Positions 17,101 to 25,863 of a stretch of 46,536 bases of DNA are shown one piece after another. The notes beneath the pieces are model-generated. The model searched no databases. It was not told where the DNA came from and was given only the letters and a program-made list of their open reading frames with translations. The translations under genes and the position numbers were made by a program. The stretch lies in the NCBI GenBank assembly GCA_944326355.1, contig CALVDO010000019.1, positions 1 through 46,536 on the forward strand, in the 5' to 3' direction. The stretch comes from an uncultured Bacteroidales bacterium (GTDB taxonomy: Bacteria > Bacteroidota > Bacteroidia > Bacteroidales > UBA932). Within the stretch, counting starts at the first letter, position 1; every line of letters starts with the position of its first letter.

Positions 17101-19690
17101 CGAGGTATCCGTTTTCTCCCGCAGGCATCTTTATCCCGACATACGCATCATAAGGAGAGAAAAGCCGGGTTGCAGACACGATGCTCTCGTCTCCTCCTCC
17201 CTCTTCAACTCTGGCCACGATTCTCGCCTGAAGCATTCCCGGGGCTCCGTCAGGGTCTGGCATGGCGACCTGCGCCGAGGCCGTGCCACGGGAGTCGAGC
17301 CTGGCTTCGAACAATGGGATGGCGGAGCTGGAGAATGTCGATGTGGGGTCACGGAACACATAGCCTTCATATCCGTCGAAAGATGCTCCCGCAGGGCTGA
17401 GTGTCATTTCCATCTTTCCGTTGAGCCCTGCGGCGGCCGGTCCCGTGAGCCACGAAGACTTCATGGATATTCCTGTCTTTTTGCCTCCCCTCAGAATCTC
17501 GTCTGACGTGGAGAAGCTGATCTTGAGCCTGTTTGGCTTGATGGTCTCGATTATCAGCGCTTTGTGGAAGGTGGCGCCTCCTATCTTGAAGCAGGCGTTC
17601 CATGTCCCGGTTGGGTCGGTCTCCGAAGTCGGTACTCTGAACACATGGAATCCGTCTCTGCCCTCCGTGTCCATGAGTCTGGTGTGGAACTGTCCCTGAG
17701 GGGTGTAAAGCTCCAGAGTCACAGGGTGGCCGTCAGGCAGGCTCTTCTGCCGGTCCTCCGCAATCAAAGTGAGATTGAGCGTGTCTCCGGGTCTCCATAC
17801 TCCGCGTTCTCCATAGATGAAGGCCTTGATTCCCTTCTCCGTCTTTTTGCCGCCCACATCGAACCTGCTCATCGGCTTCTCTGTCCCGTCGGTTACCTTC
17901 AGGTGGCTGACCGACTTCCCTTTGGACACTGTCACTGCGAAGGCCTTTCCGTCGGTCTCCACTTCCGCCAATCCGTCTCTGCCGGTTCTGCCCTTTCCGA
18001 TTTCCTGCAGCTGATAGTTCCATACGGTGATCTCGGCATCCTTCACTGGTCTTGCCTCCATGACGTCGGTCACGGCTACCCACAGCCTGTTCCCGTCAGA
18101 AGCCTTTACGCTGACTCCGAGACCGGATGCCATCAGATTGCATACGGGGAATCTTTCCTCCATCATATAATATGTCGGGTCGAGCGGGTTGTCTCTCTCC
18201 TTCCAGTCGTATTTTTCCCAGTCGGTGAAATCCTCATAATAATAGGGAGAAGGCGTGTCCCATACGAGTTCATCCTTAGCGGCCTGCTCCGCATCAGGCA
18301 TGGTCACGAGACCGCCGTTGCCCGCCGTCCCGCCGTCCGGCGTCCCGAACAGGGAATAGTCGCTGCGGAAAGACAGCCGCACCCTGTATATCGCTCCCGG
18401 CTCCTGTCTGAAGAGTCCGGAAAGGTCGACCGCAAATTCATTCCATCTGTTGAGGTCTACCGTAGGATCGGCGTCGAGTCTGACCGTCTTCCGGCAGACG
18501 AGCCTGCCCGAGCGCCTTAGCCCGCTCTCTCCGTCAAGGTCATTGTCCTGAAGGAAAGTGAGCACATTGTTGCCGAAGATTCTGATGACCGACACGTCTA
18601 CCGCTCTCAGGCATACGGCGCGGAACGGCAGAATGAGCTCCGAGCCGTCCGGCAGTATATTTCCCTTGAGAAGAATCTCCACGGCAGGCTTCGGGCGGTC
18701 GTCCGTGAGCGTCATGATGAAGTCTTCGCCGAGCCTTTCTCCCGAGGCGCTTCTGACTCCTCCCGCGATTCTCAGGCTCATCTCCCTGTCCGCATTTTCG
18801 TTTTCGAAATAAATTGTCGCCTGGTTGTTCCGTATAGTCGTGTATGACCTTCCGGCATTTTCCAGAACGAACATTCCCTCCGGGTCATCTCCGCCTGCGA
18901 GGGGTTGTGAAAAGATGACGTTCACATGGGGAGAAGCGTCTCTCACGAGATTTGCGCTCATCACTCGGAATCCTTCCGTGCCGGGAACCGTCACTTTGAC
19001 GGTTTCTTCTCGTCCGTAGCCTGAGCCTTTCCCTCCTGCGGAGATTCTGACCTGAAAGTCATCGGCCTTTCTCTCCAAACCTTCAATTCTGAATGTCGCC
19101 GTCTTTCCGTCCTTTCCGTCCGTGACGGTCATCTCCGGCCTCTGCCCGGGACATTCACAGGAGATCAGTCCTCTTGCCGTTTCCGCGTCCGTCGGGCAGC
19201 TGAACGTGATTCTGCCTGTGATAGCGGCCTTTTCCGGGGACGATTCCGTTATTGTCACTCCGTCAATGTCGAGAGTCAGGGCTCTGACGGCGCTCATGAA
19301 AGAGAATCTGAATGTTTCAGGCCCTTTCCCGGCCGGAATCACATCTCCGAGCCTGAACGATGCCTTGTAATGAGTCCCCGGCTTCATCTCGCCCTCGTCC
19401 GGTATGAATTCCACCATGTCGTTTCCGGAGATTCTGACCTCGCCCCTCATCCGTGGAGAGAAGGTGAACAGCCGGTTGAGGTCTTTATCGTCAAGCTGTT
19501 CCGCAAGGCCGGAAGCCGGCGGGGCGGTCATTATCACTTTGACTGTCTCCCCTTCTTCGAGAATGCCTCCTGAATAGGCCTTGATCCATTCTGCGGATTC
19601 GGAAGACGGCTCTTCCGATGCCCCGGCGCATGATGAGAGAATCAGGCTGATGGCCACCGCTTTGGCGATTTGAAGAAAAAAGCGTTTCAT
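14129..19690 (-). CDS. Alpha-2-macroglobulin family lipoprotein
   Basis: 1853-aa bacterial alpha-2-macroglobulin (YfhM/ECAM type), a periplasmic protease trap. The lipobox is LSSC with Cys21. The large N-terminal part holds the MG-type beta domains, with the MG2 strand KAFIYGERGVWRPGDTLNL near the middle. The thioester motif CTEQ is present at C1401-E1403-Q1404, so covalent trapping should be possible, and a helical TED domain with LPDGGFTCWPGG follows. It is coupled by ATGA overlap to pbpC downstream. Its own promoter is probably in 19691-19780, facing away from the lysine operon. Confidence 0.94.
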   Translation of the reverse strand: MKRFFLQIAKAVAISLILSSCAGASEEPSSESAEWIKAYSGGILEEGETVKVIMTAPPASGLAEQLDDKDLNRLFTFSPRMRGEVRISGNDMVEFIPDEGEMKPGTHYKASFRLGDVIPAGKGPETFRFSFMSAVRALTLDIDGVTITESSPEKAAITGRITFSCPTDAETARGLISCECPGQRPEMTVTDGKDGKTATFRIEGLERKADDFQVRISAGGKGSGYGREETVKVTVPGTEGFRVMSANLVRDASPHVNVIFSQPLAGGDDPEGMFVLENAGRSYTTIRNNQATIYFENENADREMSLRIAGGVRSASGERLGEDFIMTLTDDRPKPAVEILLKGNILPDGSELILPFRAVCLRAVDVSVIRIFGNNVLTFLQDNDLDGESGLRRSGRLVCRKTVRLDADPTVDLNRWNEFAVDLSGLFRQEPGAIYRVRLSFRSDYSLFGTPDGGTAGNGGLVTMPDAEQAAKDELVWDTPSPYYYEDFTDWEKYDWKERDNPLDPTYYMMEERFPVCNLMASGLGVSVKASDGNRLWVAVTDVMEARPVKDAEITVWNYQLQEIGKGRTGRDGLAEVETDGKAFAVTVSKGKSVSHLKVTDGTEKPMSRFDVGGKKTEKGIKAFIYGERGVWRPGDTLNLTLIAEDRQKSLPDGHPVTLELYTPQGQFHTRLMDTEGRDGFHVFRVPTSETDPTGTWNACFKIGGATFHKALIIETIKPNRLKISFSTSDEILRGGKKTGISMKSSWLTGPAAAGLNGKMEMTLSPAGASFDGYEGYVFRDPTSTFSSSAIPLFEARLDSRGTASAQVAMPDPDGAPGMLQARIVARVEEGGGDESIVSATRLFSPYDAYVGIKMPAGENGYLETDTDHSFAAVVADAEGTPVKGHRIEYRIYRLDWSWWWESGAEKLDSYVNGTATEPFISGSFTSDGKPHMIPFRLDYPDWGRFLIYVKDMDSGHASGGIFTADWPAYRGRSDKRDPSAVTMLTFSTDKKEYAVGETATVFIPAAKDGLALVSLENGSRVLSRAWVKTSGEGDTPFRFTVTEEMSPNLYVYIALLQKHGNTDNDLPLRMYGVQPVSVSDGGSHLNPEIIMPDSVRPLEEFSIRVREKDGKKMTYTLAIVDEGLLDLTAFKTPDPWSEMYAKEALGIKTWDLYDDFVGAFGGRFSPLAAIGGDQTVSRDAKQDNRFNPVVKFLGPFTLSGRENVHKVTLPMYVGSVRVMLVAGRDGAYGNAEKTVPVKTPLMVLPTLPRTLSQGDVTVLPVNVFAMEEGVRDVTVSVSAEGAAKIDGAKTQSIKFTAPGDSLVRFRLIASHDSEGTAKVTVKAEGAGYVAEETVSVPVRNPNPVVTDLQRSMIGAGDSRTFSWAPFKADGENSAALEIAGFPALDFNSCFDFAARYAHSCTEQISARGMTVLAILDQLSEENGRNAEKLVPQLLDELYGRQLPDGGFTCWPGGASADEWVSSMAGHFMTLARNRGYEVNDGVFAAWRNFQRRCVRNWRETTDRGLSDLVQAYRLYTLALASSPETGAMNRLKESGMTSVQARWRLAAAYALSGKKETAKEMVAGLKTEVAPYGFSTATYGSPMRDKAMILETLALIGDMGGALPLAEELSEAAASSGWFTTQTAAFTAVAMGRLAGMIGTGVIEAEITEAGASGPVQVREAAAVCRVEPDATAGGVTVKNLSEGALYAVLSTRIRHEAGVRTEASSSGLDVAVSWSDLEGSPISPVNLRQGTDFLAAVSVSNISGTSDCRSLALTFILPSGWEIFNERLISAASMAPGAHVPAASDPYISMDIRDDRVMIYFDLDKGTKKTFTLRLRAAYEGTYLLPSISCEQMYDPSVNARTASGSVKVTR

Positions 19691-19755
19691 GTCGGAATCA
19701 GAGTAAGAAGTTTGGTGTGTTTTGCCGGCGCCGTCTGTCTTGCGGCACTCCTCCC

Positions 19756-19763
19756 CAAAATTA
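19756..19763 (-). promoter_or_regulatory. Possible -7 box for the alpha-2-macroglobulin/pbpC operon
   Basis: TAATTTTG on the minus strand fits TAnnTTTG, 66 nt before the start codon. No clear -33 box. Confidence 0.4.
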
Positions 19764-19787
19764 GCAATAATACTTTATGTTCACTCC

Positions 19788-19818
19788 CTTGTCTGTTCAA
19801 TAATTATCAGTATTTTTG
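19788..19818 (+). promoter_or_regulatory. Promoter of the DAP/lysine operon
   Basis: CTTG at 19788-19791, a 19-nt spacer, and TATTTTTG (TAnnTTTG) at 19811-19818. The leader to the first gene is about 50-55 nt, too short for a lysine riboswitch. Confidence 0.65.
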
Positions 19819-19876
19819 CAGGTTCGGCCCGGAAGGCAGTCTCGGATGGCAGGATATGTATCGGTAAGTCGTTGAT

Positions 19877-20893
19877 ATGGAGAAAAATGTGGATTTGTTT
19901 CTGGAGATGCTGAGGATAGATTCTACATCGTCCCGCGAGAAGGCTCTGTCTGATTTCCTCAAAGTCAGGCTTCCTGACGGCAGATGTTCCGTGGAATCTT
20001 TCGATGTGGGGGACGGGACGGAGAACCTGCTGTTCTCATGGGGTGTTCCGGAAATAGTGTTCTGCACGCATCTGGACACTGTGCCTCCGTATCTGCCACC
20101 CGCCCTTGAGGACGGCGTGATGCGGGGGAGAGGAAGCTGCGACGCTAAAGGCCAGATCTTTGCCATGTACAGCGCCTGTCTGGAGCTGGCGGATGCAGGA
20201 TGTGAAGGCTTCGGCCTCCTGCTCCTCTCGGGGGAGGAGACGGGATCTGCCGGGGCAAAGAGCTTCAGGAAGATCCATCCCGGAGGAAGATGCGTGATAG
20301 TGGGAGAGCCTACGGACAACAAGATGATCTCCGCGAGCAAGGGCACGAAGTCCTTTGCGGTGACTCTCAGGGGGAGGAGCTCGCATTCAGGCTATCCGGA
20401 GTACGGAATCAGTGCGGTGGACCTGTTTGTGGACTTCGTCAACATGCTGAGGCGTACGGCATTCCCGACAGATCCGGTGCTCGGGGAGACGACATGGAAC
20501 ATAGGGCGTCTGTCAAGCGACAATCCGCAGAATGTCCTGAGCGACCGTCTGACTTTCCGGATCTATTTCCGGACCACGTTCGCTTCCGACGGTTTTGTCT
20601 CGGAGCTGATGGACGGCTGTCGCAACGGGTTTACCGAGGTGGTGGCGTTCGGAGGTGATTCCCCGTCAAAGTATCTCACGCTCAGAGGCTTTGAAACAGG
20701 AGTCGCGGCGTTCGGAAGCGACGCTCCGCAGCTGACCAACTTCAGTGACAGGATTTTGTGCGGTCCGGGCTCGATACTTGTAGCGCATACTCCTTCCGAA
20801 CATGTGCTCATGGACGATGTCCTGAAGGCTGTGGATAATTATGTGAAGATGTACAGGATCCTCTCTGGAGCGGATTCCTGCGTAAATGGATAA
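19877..20893 (+). CDS. dapE: M20 family metallopeptidase, probable succinyl-diaminopimelate desuccinylase
   Basis: 338-aa M20 di-zinc amidase. Expected metal and catalytic residues are present: H65 in CTHLDTVPP, D67, D89 in GRGSCDAKGQ, E120/E121 in SGEETGS and E144 in VGEPTD. The family includes ArgE, DapE and acetyl-lysine deacetylase. As the first gene of an operon with lysC, dapB, dapA, dapD and dapF, removal of succinate from N-succinyl-LL-DAP is by far the best reading; sequence alone would not separate it from ArgE. It is followed by lysC after 6 nt. Confidence 0.8.
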   Translation: MEKNVDLFLEMLRIDSTSSREKALSDFLKVRLPDGRCSVESFDVGDGTENLLFSWGVPEIVFCTHLDTVPPYLPPALEDGVMRGRGSCDAKGQIFAMYSACLELADAGCEGFGLLLLSGEETGSAGAKSFRKIHPGGRCVIVGEPTDNKMISASKGTKSFAVTLRGRSSHSGYPEYGISAVDLFVDFVNMLRRTAFPTDPVLGETTWNIGRLSSDNPQNVLSDRLTFRIYFRTTFASDGFVSELMDGCRNGFTEVVAFGGDSPSKYLTLRGFETGVAAFGSDAPQLTNFSDRILCGPGSILVAHTPSEHVLMDDVLKAVDNYVKMYRILSGADSCVNG

Positions 20894-20899
20894 TGCAGA

Positions 20900-22279
20900 A
20901 TGATAGTAATGAAGTTCGGCGGCACGTCTGTCGCCAATTGTGAAGCCATCACCCGCATGATCGGAATCGTGCGGGGGAAACTGGAGGACAGGCCTGTGGT
21001 GGTGGTGTCGGCTCTTTCAAAGGTGACCGATCTGCTGTACAGGATAGCGGACAAGGCAGCGGAAAGAGAGAAGAGTGAGGCGGACCTGCTTCTGGCGCAG
21101 CTCAGAGACAGGCATCTCAAGCTCGCTGAAGAGCTGCTCTCCTCGCATCCGTCGATATTGCGTGAGGCGTGCGCCAGAGTCAATTCGCTGTGTGACGATC
21201 TCGATGCCTTCGTCGCCGCCGTGTGCTCGGTCGGCGAACTTTCGCAGAGGAGCAAGGCGATAATCATATCAAACGGGGAATACCTTTCGTCAAACATAAT
21301 CTGCTGTGCGATGAACGCCTCCGGCATACGCACTAACTATATGGACGCCAGAGGCTTCATCATCACCGACGCGGATTACCTCAAGGGCGAGCCGGACATG
21401 GATGCCATAGCGGCCCGTGTTCCTGAGGCTGTTGCCGCCGCCTATGTCAATGCTGACGCCGTCATCACTCAGGGGTTCGTGTCGGCCACCGCCGATGGCG
21501 AGCCTACGGTGCTCGGACGCGGCGGGTCGGACTATTCGGCCTCGCTCATAGGTATGTCTGTGGATGCTGAGAGGATAGAGATCTGGACGGATGTCGACGG
21601 GGTGCGCACTGCTGATCCGAGAAGGGTGGACAACACCAGATGTCTTGACAGAATCTCTTTCGAGGAAGCCGCCGAGATGGCGCATTTCGGAGCGAAGGTC
21701 CTCCATCCGCTCACGATCGAGCCGGCGGTCAGGAAGAATATCCCGATCTATGTGCTCAACTCCATGAATCCGGCCGGACAGGGGACGGCGATCCTTCAGA
21801 GCTCTTTCATAGAGGACGGGGTCAAGTCCGTGTCCTGCAAGGAGAACATCTATGTCATCAACATCTTCTCCACCAAGATGATCAACACTTCCGGATTCCT
21901 CAAGAAAGTATTTGAGATATTCAGCGAGAACAAGGTCTCGGTCGATCTCATAAGCACTTCGGAGGCCAATATCTCGGTCACGGTCGACTCTTCTCAGAAT
22001 ATCGACAGGGTGGTCGAGCGCCTTTCCGACTTTGCCGAGGTGTATGTGGACTCGGACAAGTCGCAGGTGTCCGTCATAGGAAAGAACATCATCAGCCTCA
22101 AGGGCCTGCTTGAGCAGACGTTCGCTCCGCTCAGGGACTGCAGGATATACATGATTTCCCAGGGGGCGTCATATGTGAACATAAGCTTCGTGGTGGACAG
22201 GACCCTGCTCGACGGGGTAGTCCGTCAGATACACAAGTATCTGTTTGAGACTGACGGAGAAAACGAAGGGAGGAAGTGA
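20900..22279 (+). CDS. lysC: Aspartate kinase
   Basis: 459-aa monofunctional aspartokinase, phosphorylating L-aspartate at the head of the lysine/DAP pathway. The N-terminal kinase motif is MKFGGTSVAN; the central part has GRGGSDYSA and WTDVDGVRTADPR; the C-terminal 150 residues form two ACT regulatory domains (INIFSTKMINTSGFLKKVFEIF and SVIGKNI). Feedback inhibition by lysine is likely for this architecture but cannot be read directly. No homoserine dehydrogenase domain is fused, so it serves the DAP operon. An in-frame ATG at 20909 is an alternative start. Confidence 0.95.
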   Translation: MIVMKFGGTSVANCEAITRMIGIVRGKLEDRPVVVVSALSKVTDLLYRIADKAAEREKSEADLLLAQLRDRHLKLAEELLSSHPSILREACARVNSLCDDLDAFVAAVCSVGELSQRSKAIIISNGEYLSSNIICCAMNASGIRTNYMDARGFIITDADYLKGEPDMDAIAARVPEAVAAAYVNADAVITQGFVSATADGEPTVLGRGGSDYSASLIGMSVDAERIEIWTDVDGVRTADPRRVDNTRCLDRISFEEAAEMAHFGAKVLHPLTIEPAVRKNIPIYVLNSMNPAGQGTAILQSSFIEDGVKSVSCKENIYVINIFSTKMINTSGFLKKVFEIFSENKVSVDLISTSEANISVTVDSSQNIDRVVERLSDFAEVYVDSDKSQVSVIGKNIISLKGLLEQTFAPLRDCRIYMISQGASYVNISFVVDRTLLDGVVRQIHKYLFETDGENEGRK

Positions 22280-22280
22280 A

Positions 22281-22961
22281 ATGAAGGCTGTCATAAGCGG
22301 ATACGGGAAAATGGGGAGGATGGTAGAGGGCGTCCTCGCCAGAAGGGGCATTGAGTGCGCCGGGAAGAGCGAGAGCATCAGAGACTTTGACAGGACCCTC
22401 GCAAGGGAGTGCGTCTGCATAGATTTCACCGTCCCCTCGGCATTCAGGGAGAACTACCGCTTCCTTGCGGAAAATTTCAAGGCTGTCGTGGTGGGTACCA
22501 CGGGCTGGAATGACATCAGGGATGAGGTGGTCGCGTACTTCGAAGAGTGCGGCACGCCGATGATATATGCCTCCAACTTCTCCATAGGGGTAAATGTCTT
22601 TTTCGCTGCAGCCGACTATGTGTCGTCCTTGCTCGGGAAGGCCGGCGGCTACAGTCCGTATGTGCTTGAGATGCACCATTGCCACAAGCTCGACGCACCG
22701 AGCGGCACCGCGAAGACACTTGCCTCGATAGTAGAGGGCAACATGTCGCAGAAGCCGGACGTGCAGGCAGTGCGCTGCGGGGAGATTCCCGGCATACACA
22801 CGGTCGGATTTGAGGGCAATGTGGACAGGATCACGCTCAGGCATGAGGCGTTCTCTCGCGAGGGCTTTGCTGAGGGTGCAGTCGAAGCTGCGCTCATGAC
22901 AGAGGGCCTCTCCGGAGTCCATGAGTTCAAGGAGCTGCTTTTCAGCAGGATCGGGATATGA
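22281..22961 (+). CDS. dapB: 4-hydroxy-tetrahydrodipicolinate reductase
   Basis: 226-aa DapB. The N-terminal dinucleotide-binding motif is GYGKMGRMVEG, with DFTVPSAFRENY and VGTTGW further on, and the signature MHHCHKLDAPSGTAK carries the catalytic His/Lys. It reduces the dapA product with NAD(P)H. The frame is open 36 nt upstream, but that part lies within lysC and the family begins MKAVISGYG; an AGGGAGGA stretch 8 nt upstream resembles a Shine-Dalgarno site, unusual in this phylum. It overlaps dapA by ATGA. Confidence 0.95.
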   Translation: MKAVISGYGKMGRMVEGVLARRGIECAGKSESIRDFDRTLARECVCIDFTVPSAFRENYRFLAENFKAVVVGTTGWNDIRDEVVAYFEECGTPMIYASNFSIGVNVFFAAADYVSSLLGKAGGYSPYVLEMHHCHKLDAPSGTAKTLASIVEGNMSQKPDVQAVRCGEIPGIHTVGFEGNVDRITLRHEAFSREGFAEGAVEAALMTEGLSGVHEFKELLFSRIGI

Positions 22962-23839
22962 AAACTCTGAAATTATCGGGCTGCGGCACCGCTCTGGTCA
23001 CGCCTTTCCGAGGCGGGGAGGTTGACTATGCCGCGTTTTCAAGGCTGCTTGACAGGCAGACCGAGGCAGGAATACATTTTCTCGTGCCGCTCGGGACGAC
23101 GGGAGAGACTCCGTGTCTTGACGAGAGTGAGCGCATAAGGATACTTCAGCTGGCAAAGGAACGGTGTAAAGGTAAGCCGATTGTGGTCGGAGGCGGAACC
23201 AACTCCCTGAGACAGACGCTCTCCGGCATCAGGACGCTTTCGCCATACGGGCCTGACGCCTTTCTCATAGTCGTGCCTTACTACAACAAGCCGACTCAGA
23301 ACGGCATATATGAATATTTCAAGGCCGTAGCCGAAGAATCGGACCGGCCGCTGGTCATGTACAATGTTCCGTCAAGGACAGGAGTGAACATGACCGCCGA
23401 GACCACTCTGAGACTGGCTGAGCTGGACAACATCGTGGCTGTAAAGGAGGCCTCGGGCAACAATGCGCAGATATCGGAGATAATCAGAAATGCTCCAGAT
23501 GGGTTCTCCGTATTGAGCGGCAACGACGATGAGACTCTTTCCCTTATGGCTACGGGTGCCGACGGGGTGATCAGCGTTGCGTCCAACGTCGCGCCTGCCA
23601 TGATGGCAAGACTTGCGGAGGCCATGCTCTCGGGGGATCTGATCCAGGCGAGGGAGCTGCATCACAGGCTTTTCCCTCTGTTCCGCAACTGTTTTGTCGA
23701 GAGCAATCCGATCCCGGTCAAGGCCGCCCTCGCGGCTATGGGACTCATAGAGGAAGAATACCGTCTTCCTCTCGTTCCCGGCTCGTCCAAGACGAAGGAG
23801 CTGATGCTCGGGACGGTCTCTGATCTCGGTCTGATCTGA
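22958..23839 (+). CDS. dapA: 4-hydroxy-tetrahydrodipicolinate synthase
   Basis: 293-aa DapA TIM barrel condensing pyruvate with aspartate semialdehyde. Key residues: GTTGE (46-50), Tyr135 in MYNVPSRTG, and Schiff-base Lys163 in AVKEASG. The C-terminal part ends PGSSKTKELM. It is translationally coupled to dapB by a 4-nt overlap, with 15 nt to dapD. Confidence 0.96.
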   Translation: MKTLKLSGCGTALVTPFRGGEVDYAAFSRLLDRQTEAGIHFLVPLGTTGETPCLDESERIRILQLAKERCKGKPIVVGGGTNSLRQTLSGIRTLSPYGPDAFLIVVPYYNKPTQNGIYEYFKAVAEESDRPLVMYNVPSRTGVNMTAETTLRLAELDNIVAVKEASGNNAQISEIIRNAPDGFSVLSGNDDETLSLMATGADGVISVASNVAPAMMARLAEAMLSGDLIQARELHHRLFPLFRNCFVESNPIPVKAALAAMGLIEEEYRLPLVPGSSKTKELMLGTVSDLGLI

Positions 23840-23854
23840 TTAAAAATGTGAGCT

Positions 23855-24631
23855 ATGGAAAATGAACTTGAGAGATTTCTTGAGGTCTGCCGTGACCTTG
23901 AAAGCGGAAAAGTGAGAGTGGCTGAAAAAGTCGGCGGGGAATGGAAGGTGAATGCGTGGGTAAAGGAGGTGATTCTGTCCGGCTTCCGCTGCGGAAAACT
24001 CACTCAGATGGACAGAGGCGGCTTTTCTTTCCTTGACAAGGACACGCTTCCGGTGCGCGAGTTCACTCCGGCAGACGGGGTGAGAATCGTTCCGGGAGGT
24101 TCGGCCGTGCGCCGGGGGGCATATCTGGCGCCGTCAGTGATAATGATGCCTCCGGCCTATGTCAACATAGGCGCGTATGTGGATTCGGACACGATGATAG
24201 ATTCCCACGCGCTCGTAGGCTCTTGCGCCCAGGTCGGGAAACATGTGCATCTTTCAGCGGCGTCGCAGCTCGGCGGAGTCCTTGAGCCTGTCGGCGCACT
24301 GCCGGTGATTATCGAGGACAATGTGTTCATCGGCGGCAACTGCGGCATCTACGAGGGTACTCTCGTCAGAGAGAATGCCGTGATAGGTACAGGCGTCGTC
24401 ATCAATTCTTCCACGGCGATATTCGATGCCGTCAGAGGAGAATATGTGAGGGCCGATGCGGACGGGAGGATGATCGTGCCTGCCGGTGCGGTTGTCGTGG
24501 CGGGAAGCCGTCCGATGACCAAGGGACCCGGGGCGGACATGGGAATCCATCTCTATACTCCGGTCATAGTGAAATATCGCGACGGCAAGACGGACGCCTC
24601 CGTCGTGCTCGAGGATCTTCTCAGGAGCTGA
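23855..24631 (+). CDS. dapD: Tetrahydrodipicolinate N-succinyltransferase
   Basis: 258-aa DapD with a left-handed beta-helix made of hexapeptide repeats ([20 protein letters not shown], then [15 protein letters not shown]) after an N-terminal helical domain. It transfers succinyl from succinyl-CoA to the cyclic precursor, which commits this organism to the succinylase branch of DAP synthesis. The family motif [24 protein letters not shown] is nearly complete. It is 2 nt from the aminotransferase gene, its probable partner. Confidence 0.94.
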   Translation: MENELERFLEVCRDLESGKVRVAEKVGGEWKVNAWVKEVILSGFRCGKLTQMDRGGFSFLDKDTLPVREFTPADGVRIVPGGSAVRRGAYLAPSVIMMPPAYVNIGAYVDSDTMIDSHALVGSCAQVGKHVHLSAASQLGGVLEPVGALPVIIEDNVFIGGNCGIYEGTLVRENAVIGTGVVINSSTAIFDAVRGEYVRADADGRMIVPAGAVVVAGSRPMTKGPGADMGIHLYTPVIVKYRDGKTDASVVLEDLLRS

Positions 24632-24633
24632 TC

Positions 24634-25815
24634 ATGGAATACGGCGGCTTGTTTTCCGAGGATACCCGTTCATTCTTCAGGTCTCCCGTAAGGGACATCT
24701 TCAGGCGGGTAGACCTCAATTCCATATATTCTTTCGCCGGCGGCTACCCTTCCGCTGAGACCTTCCCTCTGGAAGAGTTCAAGGAGACTATGCGCGAGGC
24801 AGTGGACAGATACGGCGGAAAGGCGTTCCAGTATGGCGCAACACAGGGTGTGACCGAGCTTCGCGAGGTGCTTTCCGCAAGGTACGGAGTGCCGATGGAG
24901 CGCATACAGATTACGACGTCGTCCCAGCAGGGGATTGACGTGTGTACGAGGATTCTCGCCGATCCCGGAGACGTCATCCTCACTTCCGATCCGTCTTATC
25001 TCGGGGCACTTCAGTCTTTCCGCTCCTATCGGGCAGATGTAGTGGGCGTTCCGCATGAAGACGCGCCCGAGCGTTTCCGGCAGGCATGGCGTGCCGCCAT
25101 ATCCCGGGTGCTCGAGTCCGGCAGGAAGGTGAAGTTTCTCTACATGATTCCGGACTTTCAGAATCCGTCCGGGGAGACCCTCACTCTCAGGGAAAGGGAA
25201 ATTCTCGTGTCTCTGGCGGAGGAATATGGTTTCCTTGTAGTTGAGGACAGCCCGTACAGGGAGCTCCGCTACAGCGGCGAGCCGGTGCCGACGATGTATT
25301 CTCTCGCTCCGGACACTGTGCTGCATCTGGGCTCATTCTCAAAGATATTTGCTCCGGGCTTCAGGCTCGGGTGGATTTTCGGCAATCCAGAGGTGCTGGA
25401 CAAGATATATGTGTGCAAGCAGTCTCTCGATCTGTGCCCTCCCGTGTTCGACCAGTATGTCGCGGCGGAATTCATGGGCTCCGGCAGACTTGACAGAAAT
25501 CTCGTCAAGAGCATAAGCCTCTACCGCGAAAAACGGGATCTGATGCTCTCCCTTCTTGAGGAGAATATGCCTGACGGGGTCACATGGACACATCCGGACG
25601 GAGGACTCTTCCTATTTCTGACGATGCCTGAGGACTTTGATTCGGTGGCTTTCTATGACACTGCACTCGATGCCGGCGTAGCCTATGTGGCCGGATCTTT
25701 CTTCAGGACTGACGGAGGCGGTCGCAATACAATGAGGCTTAATTTCTCATTCATGACCCCGGAGCGCATCACCGAGGGCATAAAGCTTCTCGCGAAGCTG
25801 CTCGGTGGAAGATAA
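24634..25815 (+). CDS. PLP-dependent fold-I aminotransferase, probable succinyl-DAP aminotransferase
   Basis: 393-aa aminotransferase of the LysN/MocR-C-terminal (2-aminoadipate aminotransferase-like) subgroup. PLP residues: N177 in FQNPSG, D205 and Y208 in VVEDSPYRE, Schiff-base Lys237 in GSFSKIFAPG, and R244. Sitting between dapD and dapF, it is the best candidate for the glutamate-dependent step producing N-succinyl-LL-DAP (the DapC role). It is not of the usual DapC/ArgD type, so this assignment rests on context. The gap to dapF is 48 nt. Confidence 0.78.
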   Translation: MEYGGLFSEDTRSFFRSPVRDIFRRVDLNSIYSFAGGYPSAETFPLEEFKETMREAVDRYGGKAFQYGATQGVTELREVLSARYGVPMERIQITTSSQQGIDVCTRILADPGDVILTSDPSYLGALQSFRSYRADVVGVPHEDAPERFRQAWRAAISRVLESGRKVKFLYMIPDFQNPSGETLTLREREILVSLAEEYGFLVVEDSPYRELRYSGEPVPTMYSLAPDTVLHLGSFSKIFAPGFRLGWIFGNPEVLDKIYVCKQSLDLCPPVFDQYVAAEFMGSGRLDRNLVKSISLYREKRDLMLSLLEENMPDGVTWTHPDGGLFLFLTMPEDFDSVAFYDTALDAGVAYVAGSFFRTDGGGRNTMRLNFSFMTPERITEGIKLLAKLLGGR

Positions 25816-25863
25816 TGCCCGGAATGGGCGTCATAGGAAGTCCGCTAATAAAGGAAATGCAAT

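Noticed and set aside
19819..19876. Lysine riboswitch before the DAP operon
   Set aside because: The predicted leader is only about 50-55 nt, far shorter than an L-box, and no matching helices are seen.
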